NCBI GenBank assembly: GCA_012862575.1
Contig: BLSF01000021.1
Location: 310,001-374,000 of the forward strand
Direction of reading: 5' to 3'
From: Parietichytrium sp. I65-24A
Taxonomy: Eukaryota; Sar; Bigyra; Thraustochytrida; Thraustochytriidae
DNA length: 64,000 bases
Each line of letters starts with the position of its first letter. Within the stretch, counting starts at the first letter, position 1. The translations under genes were made by a program, and so were the position numbers. Below the pieces are notes generated by a model. That model worked only from the letters and a program-made list of their open reading frames with translations, was not told the origin of the DNA and did not search any database. Below are positions 52,310-62,884 of the stretch, piece after piece.

Positions 52310-52553
52310 TGTCAGTAGTGGCGCGTAAACTATAATAAGCAGTGCATACTCGTATGCAATCATAGAGGAATCACTTTGCTCGCGAACTCGGATGGTGTCG
52401 ATTTCAAGTTCGATGGATTGGCAATTGTAACTCAAAGTCAACGTCAGCAATGACTTCGCGCTGCAACTTTCTTTCATTTTGTTTGGTTTGTCGAGCAACA
52501 ACATAAATACAAGAGTTTCAAGGATCTTTACAGTCAATCAATTAAAAATACTT

Positions 52554-54800
52554 TCAGAGTACCGGTAATGACGACTCGACGACAGTCTCGCACTGGGAAA
52601 CGTGCAGCTTCTTCCACTTTCCCACAGGCTGAGCGAAGGCCTTCATGAAGGAAGGGTTTCTGTTGGAGTTTTCCATCGTGTTTTTGGCAGCCTCGTACAA
52701 GTTAGTGCGAGTCCGCCGATGATACTCTGCGGGCCAATCTGTCGCCAGAATGCTCGCCACGACTTTCGCGGGCTGCCCAAGCTGCAAGAAGAGCGACAAA
52801 CTTCGTTCCGTCTTCATCCACGAATCGGGTAAGGAAGTGAGTAATGCAGTTCGCTCGTCGACCATTGAAAACGCTTGCAGGAATTGGTCAAACTCCAGCG
52901 CGGGAACAGTCTCATCAGGAAAAGACCTTCGGAAGAGAATGAAACATTCCAGCGCAGCTTCTCTCATTCCGTGCAACCTCCAGTAGAAGATCGCTGCAAA
53001 ACGCCAGAGACGTGGATTCAATCTCAGCTGCTTCAAGCTTTGGACCAGAGGAGCTCCTTCTTCGCCATATTCTAGATGTTTGCGCTTGGCAATTGTTCGC
53101 ACAATTGGAGCCCAGCAATCGCTGGGAGCTTTGCCAAGGTGAAACGCTCCGGCGGCAAGATAGGCAGCGACTTTTGGGTCGAGAATCCTTTCCTTTTGAA
53201 ACCGCTCTGCCAACGATTCAATCATAGACAGTGGTGGCGGTGTCGAAGGAATGGCGGAGTCAGCTTGAGCGGCCAGAAAGGCATTCCACTCTGCCCTGTA
53301 TGGGCAGAAGTGGAACGTTTTACGATCGATGAAGTGGACAAGCTTTGATGGATTTTCCACCGGCCAAGTTTTCGGCCACACATTTTCCAGATTGGTGGAG
53401 TGCTCCATCGCCAAGCGGGTGGGAGTCCAGCACACTTCGAACGATTTGTGCGGCATGTAAATATCGCTTTTGAAACCAAAGCTTGCCGATATGTGGACCT
53501 GAGCTGGATTTTGGCCTTTGGGCGAGTGCAAGGGTGTGAATCGAAGATTGTGCAAACTTGGGGACTCTCGGCACAGAAGTGTCACTCCTGAGCAAGTGTC
53601 GCCCGATGACTCCTCGGTATCCTCCTGGTTATTGTTGCTGCTGTTGGTTGTAGAGCCCGACTTTGTCCCGATCGCAGCGAAGCCGGTTCTCGCCTTACTT
53701 GCATGGATTTTCGCAGTTGCACGATGCATTTTCGCCCAAGGTCCGCGAGCCAACGGACTGCCAATTGCTGGAAGCGATGGTGCCAATGAGCCGGCCTGTT
53801 CGGTTGAGAGTTCGATATGTGATAGGTCAGCGCAATTCGCAATGTCTTCGCCCGAGCAAGTCTCCTCGTGGTCCGTTGACAATTTACAAACTCGAAACGA
53901 TCGCGGGGAGCGAAAGAACGCGGAGTTTGGGTGCTTGGAGTCCCACGGCGCGCAGCAGGAGACGGTGACATTAGCCCTCTCATCAACATTCGAGGGGAAG
54001 AGAGTGATTTTTTGAAGCAACTTTGGCCCCTCGCCCCGCATGAGGACGAATTCGGACATCCATGTGCATCCGCTCGCTATATCCACATCACCAATGCGAG
54101 CCCAGCATTTTTCCTCATCCGCGGCACAAAAGGACGCGACGGGAAAGATGTTTTGAGGAGTTAGCTGGCCGTCTCCTATCGACACAGTGATTCCTCCGAA
54201 AAGGCATCCACTAATGCACGCCCCACTACGCACAGGAGCGAAACCATTGTCGGGGTCGAAGTGGACTAGCTCCTTGTCTCCGTTGGTTTTATCGATGAAC
54301 GATAAGACACGACCTCCAAGTTGAGTGGAGATCCATACCCTGCAAGATTCTGTTTCCAAAACGATGGCTTCGGTGGTGTTGTTTGAAAGAGTGAACTGTT
54401 TCTCTCGGAAGCTGTTGTCCTTTCGTGGGCCGTCATCAAGATCCGAAACGTTCGACTTCCAGTCCCAGAAGCCAAAAGGATAGTTGCAGCTAGCTGGCTT
54501 GGTTCTCAAAGGAAGCAGACAGGCGCCTCGTTGGGGTTCAACTTTGGGCCAGCTCGAGGGATTCTCCAAAACTGAGATCAGTGGGACGTTCTCTAGATCC
54601 AGGGGGCGCCACCTTCTCCTGCTTGACACGTCCCTCTGGCTTCTCGCTGTAGCCCTCGCGGTGGGCGTTATACTCCTCGCAGTGCCCAGCACACGCTTTC
54701 CGGCCGCCTCTGCCTGCTCGTCTACAAGCTCCGAGGTGAAGCAAGCCTGCAAGCCGCCACTCTTGAAGCGCACTTTCTCGCGCCTGGCTATTGGTCGCAT
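52554..54800 (-). CDS. DUF5107-like protein with sugar-mutarotase-type domain
   Basis: The 748-residue protein starts at an ATG at 54800. Residues about 140-300 resemble DUF5107, a beta-sandwich related to galactose mutarotase and often joined to TPR repeats: ESCRVWISTQLGGRVLSFID, then ELVHFDPDNGFAPVRSG, then GGITVSIGDGQ. The second half is helical with repeated Trp/Leu/Ala patterns (ALECFILFRRSFPDE, LFLQLGQPAKVVASIL) that could be TPR-like. The first 80 residues are basic and could be an organelle-targeting or disordered leader. Bacterial DUF5107 proteins lie in sugar-use operons; the substrate here is unknown. The domain call is moderate. Confidence 0.65.
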   Translation of the reverse strand: MRPIARREKVRFKSGGLQACFTSELVDEQAEAAGKRVLGTARSITPTARATARSQRDVSSRRRWRPLDLENVPLISVLENPSSWPKVEPQRGACLLPLRTKPASCNYPFGFWDWKSNVSDLDDGPRKDNSFREKQFTLSNNTTEAIVLETESCRVWISTQLGGRVLSFIDKTNGDKELVHFDPDNGFAPVRSGACISGCLFGGITVSIGDGQLTPQNIFPVASFCAADEEKCWARIGDVDIASGCTWMSEFVLMRGEGPKLLQKITLFPSNVDERANVTVSCCAPWDSKHPNSAFFRSPRSFRVCKLSTDHEETCSGEDIANCADLSHIELSTEQAGSLAPSLPAIGSPLARGPWAKMHRATAKIHASKARTGFAAIGTKSGSTTNSSNNNQEDTEESSGDTCSGVTLLCRESPSLHNLRFTPLHSPKGQNPAQVHISASFGFKSDIYMPHKSFEVCWTPTRLAMEHSTNLENVWPKTWPVENPSKLVHFIDRKTFHFCPYRAEWNAFLAAQADSAIPSTPPPLSMIESLAERFQKERILDPKVAAYLAAGAFHLGKAPSDCWAPIVRTIAKRKHLEYGEEGAPLVQSLKQLRLNPRLWRFAAIFYWRLHGMREAALECFILFRRSFPDETVPALEFDQFLQAFSMVDERTALLTSLPDSWMKTERSLSLFLQLGQPAKVVASILATDWPAEYHRRTRTNLYEAAKNTMENSNRNPSFMKAFAQPVGKWKKLHVSQCETVVESSLPVL

Positions 54801-55193
54801 GGTGACATTTCGCGGCGGCCGTTTGCGTCACAAACCCCAGCTCACACTTGAACTCAAACCGTGACTCGCGAACGTGCAACGGATCTTGCTGTGGTAAACC
54901 CTAATTACCTGCCTAGTTAGCTAGCTACTAGTCTTTTGCTTTCGTTTGTACTTCGTTCGTGTAAAAACGAGATTTTTCCATTCATACAGACGATGTATTA
55001 CCCTGAAATCGATTCTTGATCAGTCAAAGTTCATTAAACAAAAGAAGCGCTGTTTGGAGTAATCAAGTCCAAATAATAAAGCAATTTGCGTGCGAATTGA
55101 CTCGACAGCAACACAGTTGCTTTGCTCTACAATCACTTGAAATCATGATGCAGAGCAAATCAAAGCAACGTAATAAGATGCAACGCAGAAACA

Positions 55194-55730
55194 TCAAGTC
55201 CAGCAGCCCGACACCACACAATCACACAACACACAATCACACAAACTCACACAATCACACAAACGCTTGCTTTGACAACTGGCTAATCGCAGTTTCGTTG
55301 GTACCAAACTGCACAAGTTGGGCCGGCGCAAAGGGCGAAGTTCCGGTACATTCGCTGGCAACAGAGATGGCTGGCTGTGCACATGCCTGTGGCGTCTCCC
55401 TCCAAGTTGCTCGTTCACATCTTGAAAGATGCGGCAAGGTTTGATCGCGTGGTCACTTTGCGCGGGTTGAGCTGCGCTTTGGCCCACAACCTGATGAGAT
55501 AGATGGACGTATTTACATTTGTATCCACCTTCTTCACACCTCCTCCTCCACTCGGCGGCCAATTCCCTGCGCAAGCTACACTCAGGCGGTCCAATATGGG
55601 TTCCTATCTTTAGGTCACATTTGGTAGCATTGAGGCGTATCCCAACAACTTCTTCCTTTCTTGCTTCCTCCTCCATCTCGCTCGGTCCCAAATCACACGT
55701 CAATAGCGGGAAACTCGTTCGCTTCTTCAT
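55194..55730 (-). CDS. Doubtful hypothetical frame
   Basis: A 178-codon frame from an ATG at 55730 begins MKKRTSFPLLTCDLG and contains a charged stretch with GTHIGPPECSLRRELAAEW that looks protein-like. Its C-terminal third reads through a CACAAT repeat as a Cys/Asp/Val run, which is unlikely to be coding, so at most the first 100 codons could be real, perhaps as an exon. No family is recognised. Confidence 0.2.
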   Translation of the reverse strand: MKKRTSFPLLTCDLGPSEMEEEARKEEVVGIRLNATKCDLKIGTHIGPPECSLRRELAAEWRRRCEEGGYKCKYVHLSHQVVGQSAAQPAQSDHAIKPCRIFQDVNEQLGGRRHRHVHSQPSLLPANVPELRPLRRPNLCSLVPTKLRLASCQSKRLCDCVSLCDCVLCDCVVSGCWT

Positions 55731-56261
55731 TTGCTCGCTTTTGACTTTTGCACTATCTTTCAAGATTGCATGAGAGAGATATTATAAAAGTGCAAAGGGA
55801 AGCTGTTGGAAAACAACGAACTTACCACACCACACCGCACTCACTCATCTCATCACCCGCCCGCAAAAGTGTAGCGCCAAACTCGCGCCCGAGTCAGTGC
55901 GACATAGAGACAGGCAGGTACACGATCCTATGTGTTCCGTCGACGTGTGGCCGATTTTCACATGCTCTTGTTCACAAGTTGGACTGTCCCGGTTGGAGAC
56001 TCGGCATGTCTTGACAGCTACAGCCTAAGCTACTTCCGCCTTGCGCACACGCTCACTGCTTTTATTATCCGAGCGACACGTTGGAACGTTTGCGCGCCAA
56101 CAGCTGGTGGGCAGGTCAGCAAGGTTGGATGTGTGCACGAGCAAGGATCGTAGCGATAGCCGGAGCGAGCGGAGGAACCCCAGTCATAAGATTGAAAGCA
56201 TGAAATGAAAGCACAAGGACACAAGGATGGCTCGCATTGCCGGCAAGAGCTGCTTTCCATT

Positions 56262-56340
56262 AGCATTGCATTGGCATTGGCATTGGCATAAATTGGCATT
56301 GGCATTGGCATTCGCGTTCCCGTTCCCGTTCCCGTTCCCG
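56262..56340. repeat. Adjoining hexanucleotide repeats
   Basis: TTGGCA units (56262-56310, broken once) pass directly into TTCGCG and then four perfect TTCCCG units (56317-56340). Two different hexamers side by side suggest one evolved from the other by substitution and slippage. Confidence 0.75.
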
Positions 56341-58735
56341 GCAATGCCACCCAGCCTCCCTCGCTCGCAGAGGTCCGTCCCTGTGCATGTAGAGTAGGCC
56401 GGTTCCAGAGGTTCCAGGGGTTCCACGCGGCCTTTGTCTCGCTGCCAATTTGGCAATTCTCAATTAATCCAACCTTTTTTAACACGTAAATGCAAAAATT
56501 GGTAAATTAATTGGGAGAAAAAAAAGAAAAAAGAATGATTTGCGTGTGTGCAAATCAGAATCAGAATTGACAGTGAAGTCAGCATTTTTAAAAATGAGGT
56601 GCGTGCCCTTGTTTTCCATCAGTCGGGCCTGAGCACTTCTACCGAAACGGCTATCCGCGTCTCACACAGTCCTTACGTCTATCTAAAATTGTTCTCGTTG
56701 TCTGTGCTCGTGGCACTTTTTTTTCTTTTCTCGTTCACGGCCAAACGAGGCGATACTAGGCTTCGCGGTAACCGTGCACTAGCCGAATTTCCGAATTCCT
56801 GAATTGGCAACGAGGGCAACGAGTCCGGAATGAATGCGCCCACCCACACGGCTCTCTCACTGGCGCCCGAGTTTTGTTCCCTTTCGCATCCTCAATATCC
56901 TTGCGGCCACTTTTATTTCTCTGTAATGAATTCAATTCAGAAGACAACTTCACAGATCCATTCACCACCGAAATCTCACACACTTCTTTTTCGTCCAATT
57001 GAGTTGGTGCGAAATTTCCTCGTCGATCACGATCAGTTAGTTCTGCACAGTCGGGGCTTATGACGGAGATACCTGCGTCTTTAGTAGTCGCTCTGGTTCT
57101 ACCTCCTGGGAGGGCGTGGGAATTGCTAGTGGTCATATAGAGATGGGTGCTAGGCATCCATGAGCGCCTCTCTCCTTTTGGAACGACATTTCCCGGTCAA
57201 ATTATCGCTCCGCTAGTGCGCGGCATTAACGTATACGGTAGTGGAACCAGAACAGAAGACGCTCTTATGAGGTACCCAACATTTAACGGCGTACTATTCG
57301 AATAGATAGACTACCTTGGTGACGTTGACCAGCAAGTAAGGTAATTTAACGGTAGTAGGAAGACTGACCCGGTCAAATCAGTGCAGACTACTGAATTGTC
57401 TGATTGTACTGCTAGTTGTGGGATGATGAATCTTGGGATGGAAATTGAAATTTGGAAAACTTCACTGTAAGTTCTTCTTAAGAAAAAGAGCTAGCTTATT
57501 GCGTGCGCTGCCATACGATTCTCCTAGATTTTCTACTAAAGAGAAAGTCCCAAGAAGAGAACCACATCGATCTCAATTTGGACTTGCAGAAGAATTCACG
57601 GTCACTTTGTAAACATTTTTAGAATAATAAATAAAAGTGACAGACTGCGTTTTTGATTCTCATTTTACCATCATGTTTAATGCGACTCTCAAGCTCCGTT
57701 ATATTTGTTGCTGTTACTGCCGGTTCAGAATTTGGGATAACATTTCGAAAGAAAGCAAAAAGGAAGCGTGGATTGGCCACTTGCCCAACGTGCTAGGCAC
57801 GAATTGTGAATCGTGTACTAGGTGGAAGATTTATAAGAGTACCTCAGCACCGCTAGCAAAAAGAGCTGTTTTCGTACACATCTTACTGTGCATATTAGTC
57901 TTCCTCTTAGAGCGACTTAGATTTCCCTCCTCCCTGCCGCCATCCCTCTCTCTCGCCCTTCCTTCTCCTCCCCTCACTTTGCCAACTCACAAGTCGCCTC
58001 TATCCAACCTCATAGCATTTCCTAGGACACCCACCCACACATCTTCGCATGTGATGTTTTCTCCCTGGAGTACCCTCCACTACCATATACGCTAAACCTA
58101 CCCATTGTTATCGTGGGTGCTATGCATGAAGGTAGAACAAACGGGTAGGGGCCTCTAAAGAAGAGGTTAAGTGGCGCACGCTCCCAATCCGTGGAGTGTG
58201 GCCACTTTTGGCCGAAATTTCGTTTGGAGTTTTAGTATGTTTTAGTAGCTCATTCAAACATACGGTTTTCCGAAAGCAAAAGAGAGAAAAAAAGCAAAGG
58301 CAACTGGCCACAAAAGGGAATGACAGGAAAAGAAAAGATAATAAATAATATAAATAATAAAACAGCAACGAAAAGGACAGACAGAGCGCCAGAGAAGAAG
58401 AAGCTATCATTCTTGATCCTTTGACTGATTGAGCGCACACAGGTCTTTGCAGACAGTGGTGTGCTATACTAGTTTATACCTTCTACAAGGTGGAGCGAAC
58501 GGGCCGGCCGCCCACGAAAAGTAAAAGTATCCACACGTCCATAGTGCTGTGGTACTAGTACCGTCACGGCTCATGAGCACAAGTGGCCAGAAGCCAAACC
58601 AGAAAGGCAGAACAGAAGATTAAAAGGATTAACAGGATAAAAGGCGCAAGGCACAAGGCACAAGGCAACCGGGGTCGTGTGCATTTGTTTACCAGCTACT
58701 GTGGCACTGGCAGCAACCTCACTTGCCCACGCCCC

Positions 58736-58808
58736 TCTCTGCGCTCTGCGCTCTCTGCTCTCTGCTCTCTGCTCTCTGCTCTCTGCTCTCTGCTCTCTGC
58801 TCTCTGCT
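58736..58808. repeat. Heptamer repeat TCTCTGC
   Basis: About eight perfect and two diverged copies of a 7-base unit form a pyrimidine-rich strand upstream of the zeta-like kinase gene. It lies in non-coding sequence. Confidence 0.8.
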
Positions 58809-59005
58809 CACGGCTCCCGCCCTCCCCCGTTCCATACATCATCTCTACATCACATCCTTCCATCCCTCCATCCCTCTCCTGTGAAAAAAGAGAGCAAAGA
58901 GAGAAAAGTGTCGCACGGACCTTACGGCAGAGGGCATAGGCGGTACGCGTCGCTAGGTGAGGAGTAGCGTAAGGGAGGAGGGAAGGAGAGCGTCAGTATC
59001 AGTAT

Positions 59006-59034
59006 CAGGTGTAGCAGGTGTAGCAGGTGTAGCA
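59006..59034. repeat. 9-base repeat AGGTGTAGC, three copies
   Basis: Three perfect copies lie about 170 bases before the ATG of the zeta-like kinase gene, next to a doubled GTATCA. Confidence 0.7.
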
Positions 59035-59200
59035 GGGCTCGGGTGAATTTGATATTTGATGATAATAATCGGCGAGCAAGTCGGCAGTTCCGAAAGAAGT
59101 GCACTCCCAGAGTCAGGGCTCGAAGCGAGAGCGGCATCGGTGCAGACGCGCTGCCACGGCGCCATCCGCGCGCGGGAAGAGCGTACGGGTCCCCCAAGTG

Positions 59201-60370
59201 ATGACGATGATGAAGATGTGGAGGTTCAAGGCGGAGTCGGACTGCGTGGTGGTGACGCGGTCGGAGTTGGAGAGCAAGTGCCCCGGGTCGCCTGTGGAAG
59301 AAGGACCCGGGCGGCGCTGCGCCAAGGTAAACCCGAAGAATGTGTCGGTGCTGGACGTGGATTGCGAGATGCTGGCCAGGAAGGAAATGAACCCGGAGAC
59401 GAGCAGCGAGAATGCGGTGGATGATGCGCTGGAGGAGTGCGGGCATTTGGTGGATAGCCTCGGTTACGCGTTCTTGTTGTCCTCGCCGAAGATGTGCGGG
59501 TCGTTCTCCTCGACCTTGTCAAACTTTTCGTCGCTGTCGCACACAATTGACAAAACGTACAATTTTGAGCTGTCCTCGCACGAGGTGTACATGAGTGATA
59601 TTGAAAGCTACGTCGGCCAGTTCACTGAGACCCGACAGAAACTGGACAAAACCTTCCATGGGTTTTACCGCAAGGATAGGCAGCTAGTGCAAGATCAGAT
59701 CATCTCATACGTGCTCCGCGCCAGCGGCAGCATGAAGAGGCAGCGCAAGCCGTGGATTATCTTCACAGCAGGCGCCATGGGATCCGGAAAATCCCACACC
59801 CTCAACCTCCTTAAACAGATGAACCACCTCGAGGGACTAGAATCCTTCGTGGTCATCGACCAAGACGAGATCAGGTCTCTGCTACCCGAGTGGCCAGAGT
59901 ACCTCAAAAAGAGTAGCCGCAAGGCTGCTTCTCTCCTTCAGAAGGAGAGCGGGTACATGAGCGAGATCGCGCTTTCTGAGAGTCTTGGCGCGTCGCGAAA
60001 CATTATCTTCGATTCCAGTCTTAGAGATTTCGAGTGGTGGAAACTTGAATTCGAGCGGATTAAGGATGAATACCCTGACTACCAAATCGGTATCCTGTAC
60101 ATCAAGACGGACTTGGAGACTGCGATTCGCAGAACCGAGGCTCGCGCGCTGAAGACCGGCCGCATCGTTCCACGGCAGTCCGTTGTGGACTCGTACGAGC
60201 AAAGCGCCGAGTCTTTTCGCCAGCTCCAGAGCTCCGCTGACTTGACCGCCGTAATTGACTCTTCCCTCGAGGTCCCTGAGTTTGTGAGCCCATCATTAGA
60301 CGAGTTCAAGCAATCTTGGGCCAAGATTTGTCCCAATATGCCCGAGGATACATGTGCTCTACTTGACTGA
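59201..60370 (+). CDS. Zeta-toxin-like P-loop kinase
   Basis: The 389-residue protein starts at the first in-frame ATG (59201), one of four Met codons within 18 bases. Residues about 95-170 form a helical domain. GAMGSGKS at 191-198 is the Walker A motif; VVIDQDEIRSLLPEW follows, as in zeta toxins where an Asp-x-Asp/Arg pair places the substrate. ESGYMSEIALSESLGASRNIIFDSSLRD and a later RRTEARALKTGR with nucleotide-contacting arginines complete the family pattern. Bacterial zeta toxins phosphorylate UDP-N-acetylglucosamine; eukaryotic relatives have no assigned substrate. The reading frame is whole and no epsilon-type antitoxin gene is adjacent. The protein is most likely a domesticated sugar-nucleotide or small-molecule kinase. 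Confidence 0.8.
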   Translation: MTMMKMWRFKAESDCVVVTRSELESKCPGSPVEEGPGRRCAKVNPKNVSVLDVDCEMLARKEMNPETSSENAVDDALEECGHLVDSLGYAFLLSSPKMCGSFSSTLSNFSSLSHTIDKTYNFELSSHEVYMSDIESYVGQFTETRQKLDKTFHGFYRKDRQLVQDQIISYVLRASGSMKRQRKPWIIFTAGAMGSGKSHTLNLLKQMNHLEGLESFVVIDQDEIRSLLPEWPEYLKKSSRKAASLLQKESGYMSEIALSESLGASRNIIFDSSLRDFEWWKLEFERIKDEYPDYQIGILYIKTDLETAIRRTEARALKTGRIVPRQSVVDSYEQSAESFRQLQSSADLTAVIDSSLEVPEFVSPSLDEFKQSWAKICPNMPEDTCALLD

Positions 60371-62884
60371 GCGGCTGTTAGGCCATGAGAACGAGACTGA
60401 GACTGAACCGTGACCTTTGTGCGTGAGCACGCGCATGGACCTCAGAGAGCCCGAGCTGCCAGTTTTGCCTTGTTTAGTAAAAACCCTGTTAATTTGCTGT
60501 AATTACCCAACCCATTTACTTTTTAGAATTATTCACCACTTCACTGGGCTTCTCGTGATTCTGCATGACCGACTCGAAGACAATCGACACACTGTCCGAC
60601 TCAACTATTCCATGAGCTCGGCCGTGTCTTTCCATAAACATCGCGAAAAACACCAAGCATGCCAAAATGCACCGTGTGTCCCAAAAAAACAAGCAATGTG
60701 CTCGGATTGCAACGCTTCTCAAATTCTTTCTCGACAGCCGCCGACAGGTCCCACTTCTTGATCATGACGTCCTTGAATCGACCACGACTGTGATGGAGTA
60801 CCGTTATGCAAAAGCCAGCATTAGGCAAACGAGTGAGCGAGTAGTAGTGCAACGCACGAGCAACGTCTCTCTGCGAAATTCGTTGGGTCGAGCAGCCGAA
60901 AAACGTAAAAAGTGTCCCAAATTCAAGCTCTGCACGTCTTTCCATAAGTTCCAGGCTTCTCCGTCTCGAGCAGCTTGTTTGACACCACCCACAAACTTCA
61001 CACGGCCCGCCCGCCACAAAGCTCATGCGCTGCTCGTTAGCAGAGTCAGTCCCCCGGCCTCTATTTTCGCCACTTGCACTGGTTTTTCGCACTCGAAATG
61101 CCAATGGCTGTGACAGTGTTAAAATGGCTTTGGCACATTGGCACATTGGCACATTGCCAAACTCGGAAAAAAGACCCTTTATCAACCGACACCTTCTGCG
61201 ATGCGAGGTGAGACCATTTCAGTTAGCAACGCTATGGAATCGGCTATTAGGGCCTATGCATGAAAGACACGGTTGGTACCTACCGGCGGTTTTACAGAGT
61301 TGTCAAATTATTTGTCTTTGTTTGTTTTGGTTTCGAAACAAGACAACTCATGTCTTACAGCAGCTGATTTCATCGACATTGTCCATCTACTTCGATCTGG
61401 ATTCTGAAAGATTGCAAGAATAATGTCGCCGTTGGAAGTATTGAAGGCTGAAGGATCGAAACTTCGAAGTGCGGCGACCGATCGATCTCTTTGCGCGGTG
61501 CCTCCGATCTAAGAGCCCGCTTTTTCTTCGCCGTGAGTCAGTTATGGGAGCTTACGACTCGGATATATACACTGTCAGTGCTGTGCACTGGACTGTCCGA
61601 CTGCCAAAGCACGATTACAGTTTACACAGCTCGCGAGACTTTGGGAGTGTGAGAAGCACTAATCTTCCGCGACGACAACCGATCCGGACTGCCAGACCCC
61701 GCTCTCTTACCCTGCTCTCACGCTCTGCTCATTTCCTCCGACATCTAATCTGATCTGATCCGTCTCCTATCCAACAGTGCGGCACAGCTTGTTTTATGTA
61801 TTGCATGTTATCACAAAGATGATAGTGCATTGCATACGAGCGAATCAATGTATCATGGAAACTGCAGTCGGGGAGGCGAACCAGGGTGCAGAAAATAGGT
61901 GTGAAACTCGCTCCAACAGTTTGAGCAGTTGGCACGACACTTCCAAAACGTTGCGAATTAACAGGTCGTCAGGTCACAGTGAGAGAGGATCTGGGACGCG
62001 CAAGAGGAATGGGAATACGCCTCAGATAAAACGTCCTTGCTGAACAGCTCTACTAGCGAGCGAAAAAAGAGTGAGAGAGAGCTCGTGTCTAGGCTTGTAG
62101 AATGTAGACTCTGGAAAATGAAAACGAAGTTTGGAGAAGAAGAAAAGAGAGCAATAAAAGAGAGAGTCAATAGATAGAATTACAATTAGAATCATAGAAT
62201 GAATGAAAACAAAAACACTCTCCAACAAATGCCGAAAACAACAAACGCATCAAACGATCGCCGCAGCCACCTCCCCTCACACCAGACTCCTACTCAACTC
62301 TCTAACTATCCAATACCAATCACACCCCTCCCCATACCACTCACTTACCGCCCTCTACGGCCCCAGCGGGCCACGTAACTCCACCCCCCACCCACTCCTA
62401 CCATTTACCCTACCCATCCCTACCCAGTTGGCGCTTTTTCCGCTCCCTATCTCCTTATCTCCCAATTACCAGTTACCCTAGCACCCTCCACCACCAGCCA
62501 GCGCTTGTAGATGCTTAAATACGCGAAACTCACTAGGATCTCCCAACGCAGCAAAGCAGGCCTAGCGTTTCCTGTGGTAGAGGCGTAGCGACCCACAGAG
62601 TTGACTCGAAACCGCCGCTGCGAGACAACGCAGAGTATTGCAAACCCGAAACACACACATACTGTGATACTGTGTACCACACACACACGCACTCACAGTC
62701 TCACCCACTGCGGAAGAGATAGACAGACAGACCAAGAGCGAAAGAGAGAACGAGAGAGAGACAGACAGACAGATAGATAGAGAAATCGATCGAAAGATCG
62801 AAAGTCGAAAGATCGAAAGATAGACCAAGGGACAGTGGAAAGTGGACAGTGGACAGTAGTGTGTTGTTTGCCGAGTGATCGAGG
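60371..62884. other. Gene-poor region upstream of the polyamine enzyme gene
   Basis: This 2.5 kb stretch has several frames of 60-190 codons on both strands, none resembling a known protein. A GGCACATT-type repeat occurs at 61131-61157. The right end is filled by the GACA/GATA and GAAAGATC repeats. Confidence 0.45.
62701..62825. repeat. GACA/GATA and GAAAGATC simple repeats
   Basis: AGACAGAC and AGATAGAT runs are followed by several GAAAGATC copies and then a GGACAGTGGAAAGTGGACAGTGGACAGT-like patch (62829-62860). They end about 25 bases before the ATG at 62885, so they probably form the 5' UTR or core promoter. Confidence 0.7.

Larger units (their letters stand above)
54801..59200. other. 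Long gene-poor region with simple repeats
   Basis: This 4.4 kb region holds one doubtful frame (55194-55730) and several microsatellites listed separately. CACAAT and ACACAATCAC repeats occur at 55215-55262. ATTGACAGTGA occurs at 56566-56576. AT-rich sequence runs from 57200 to 57700. I see no RNA gene. Confidence 0.45.

Noticed and set aside
60601-61185. A 194-codon minus-strand frame between the zeta-like kinase and the polyamine enzyme gene
   Set aside because: The peptide resembles no family, overlaps a similar-sized frame on the other strand and starts without a clear context; length alone is not enough in this composition.
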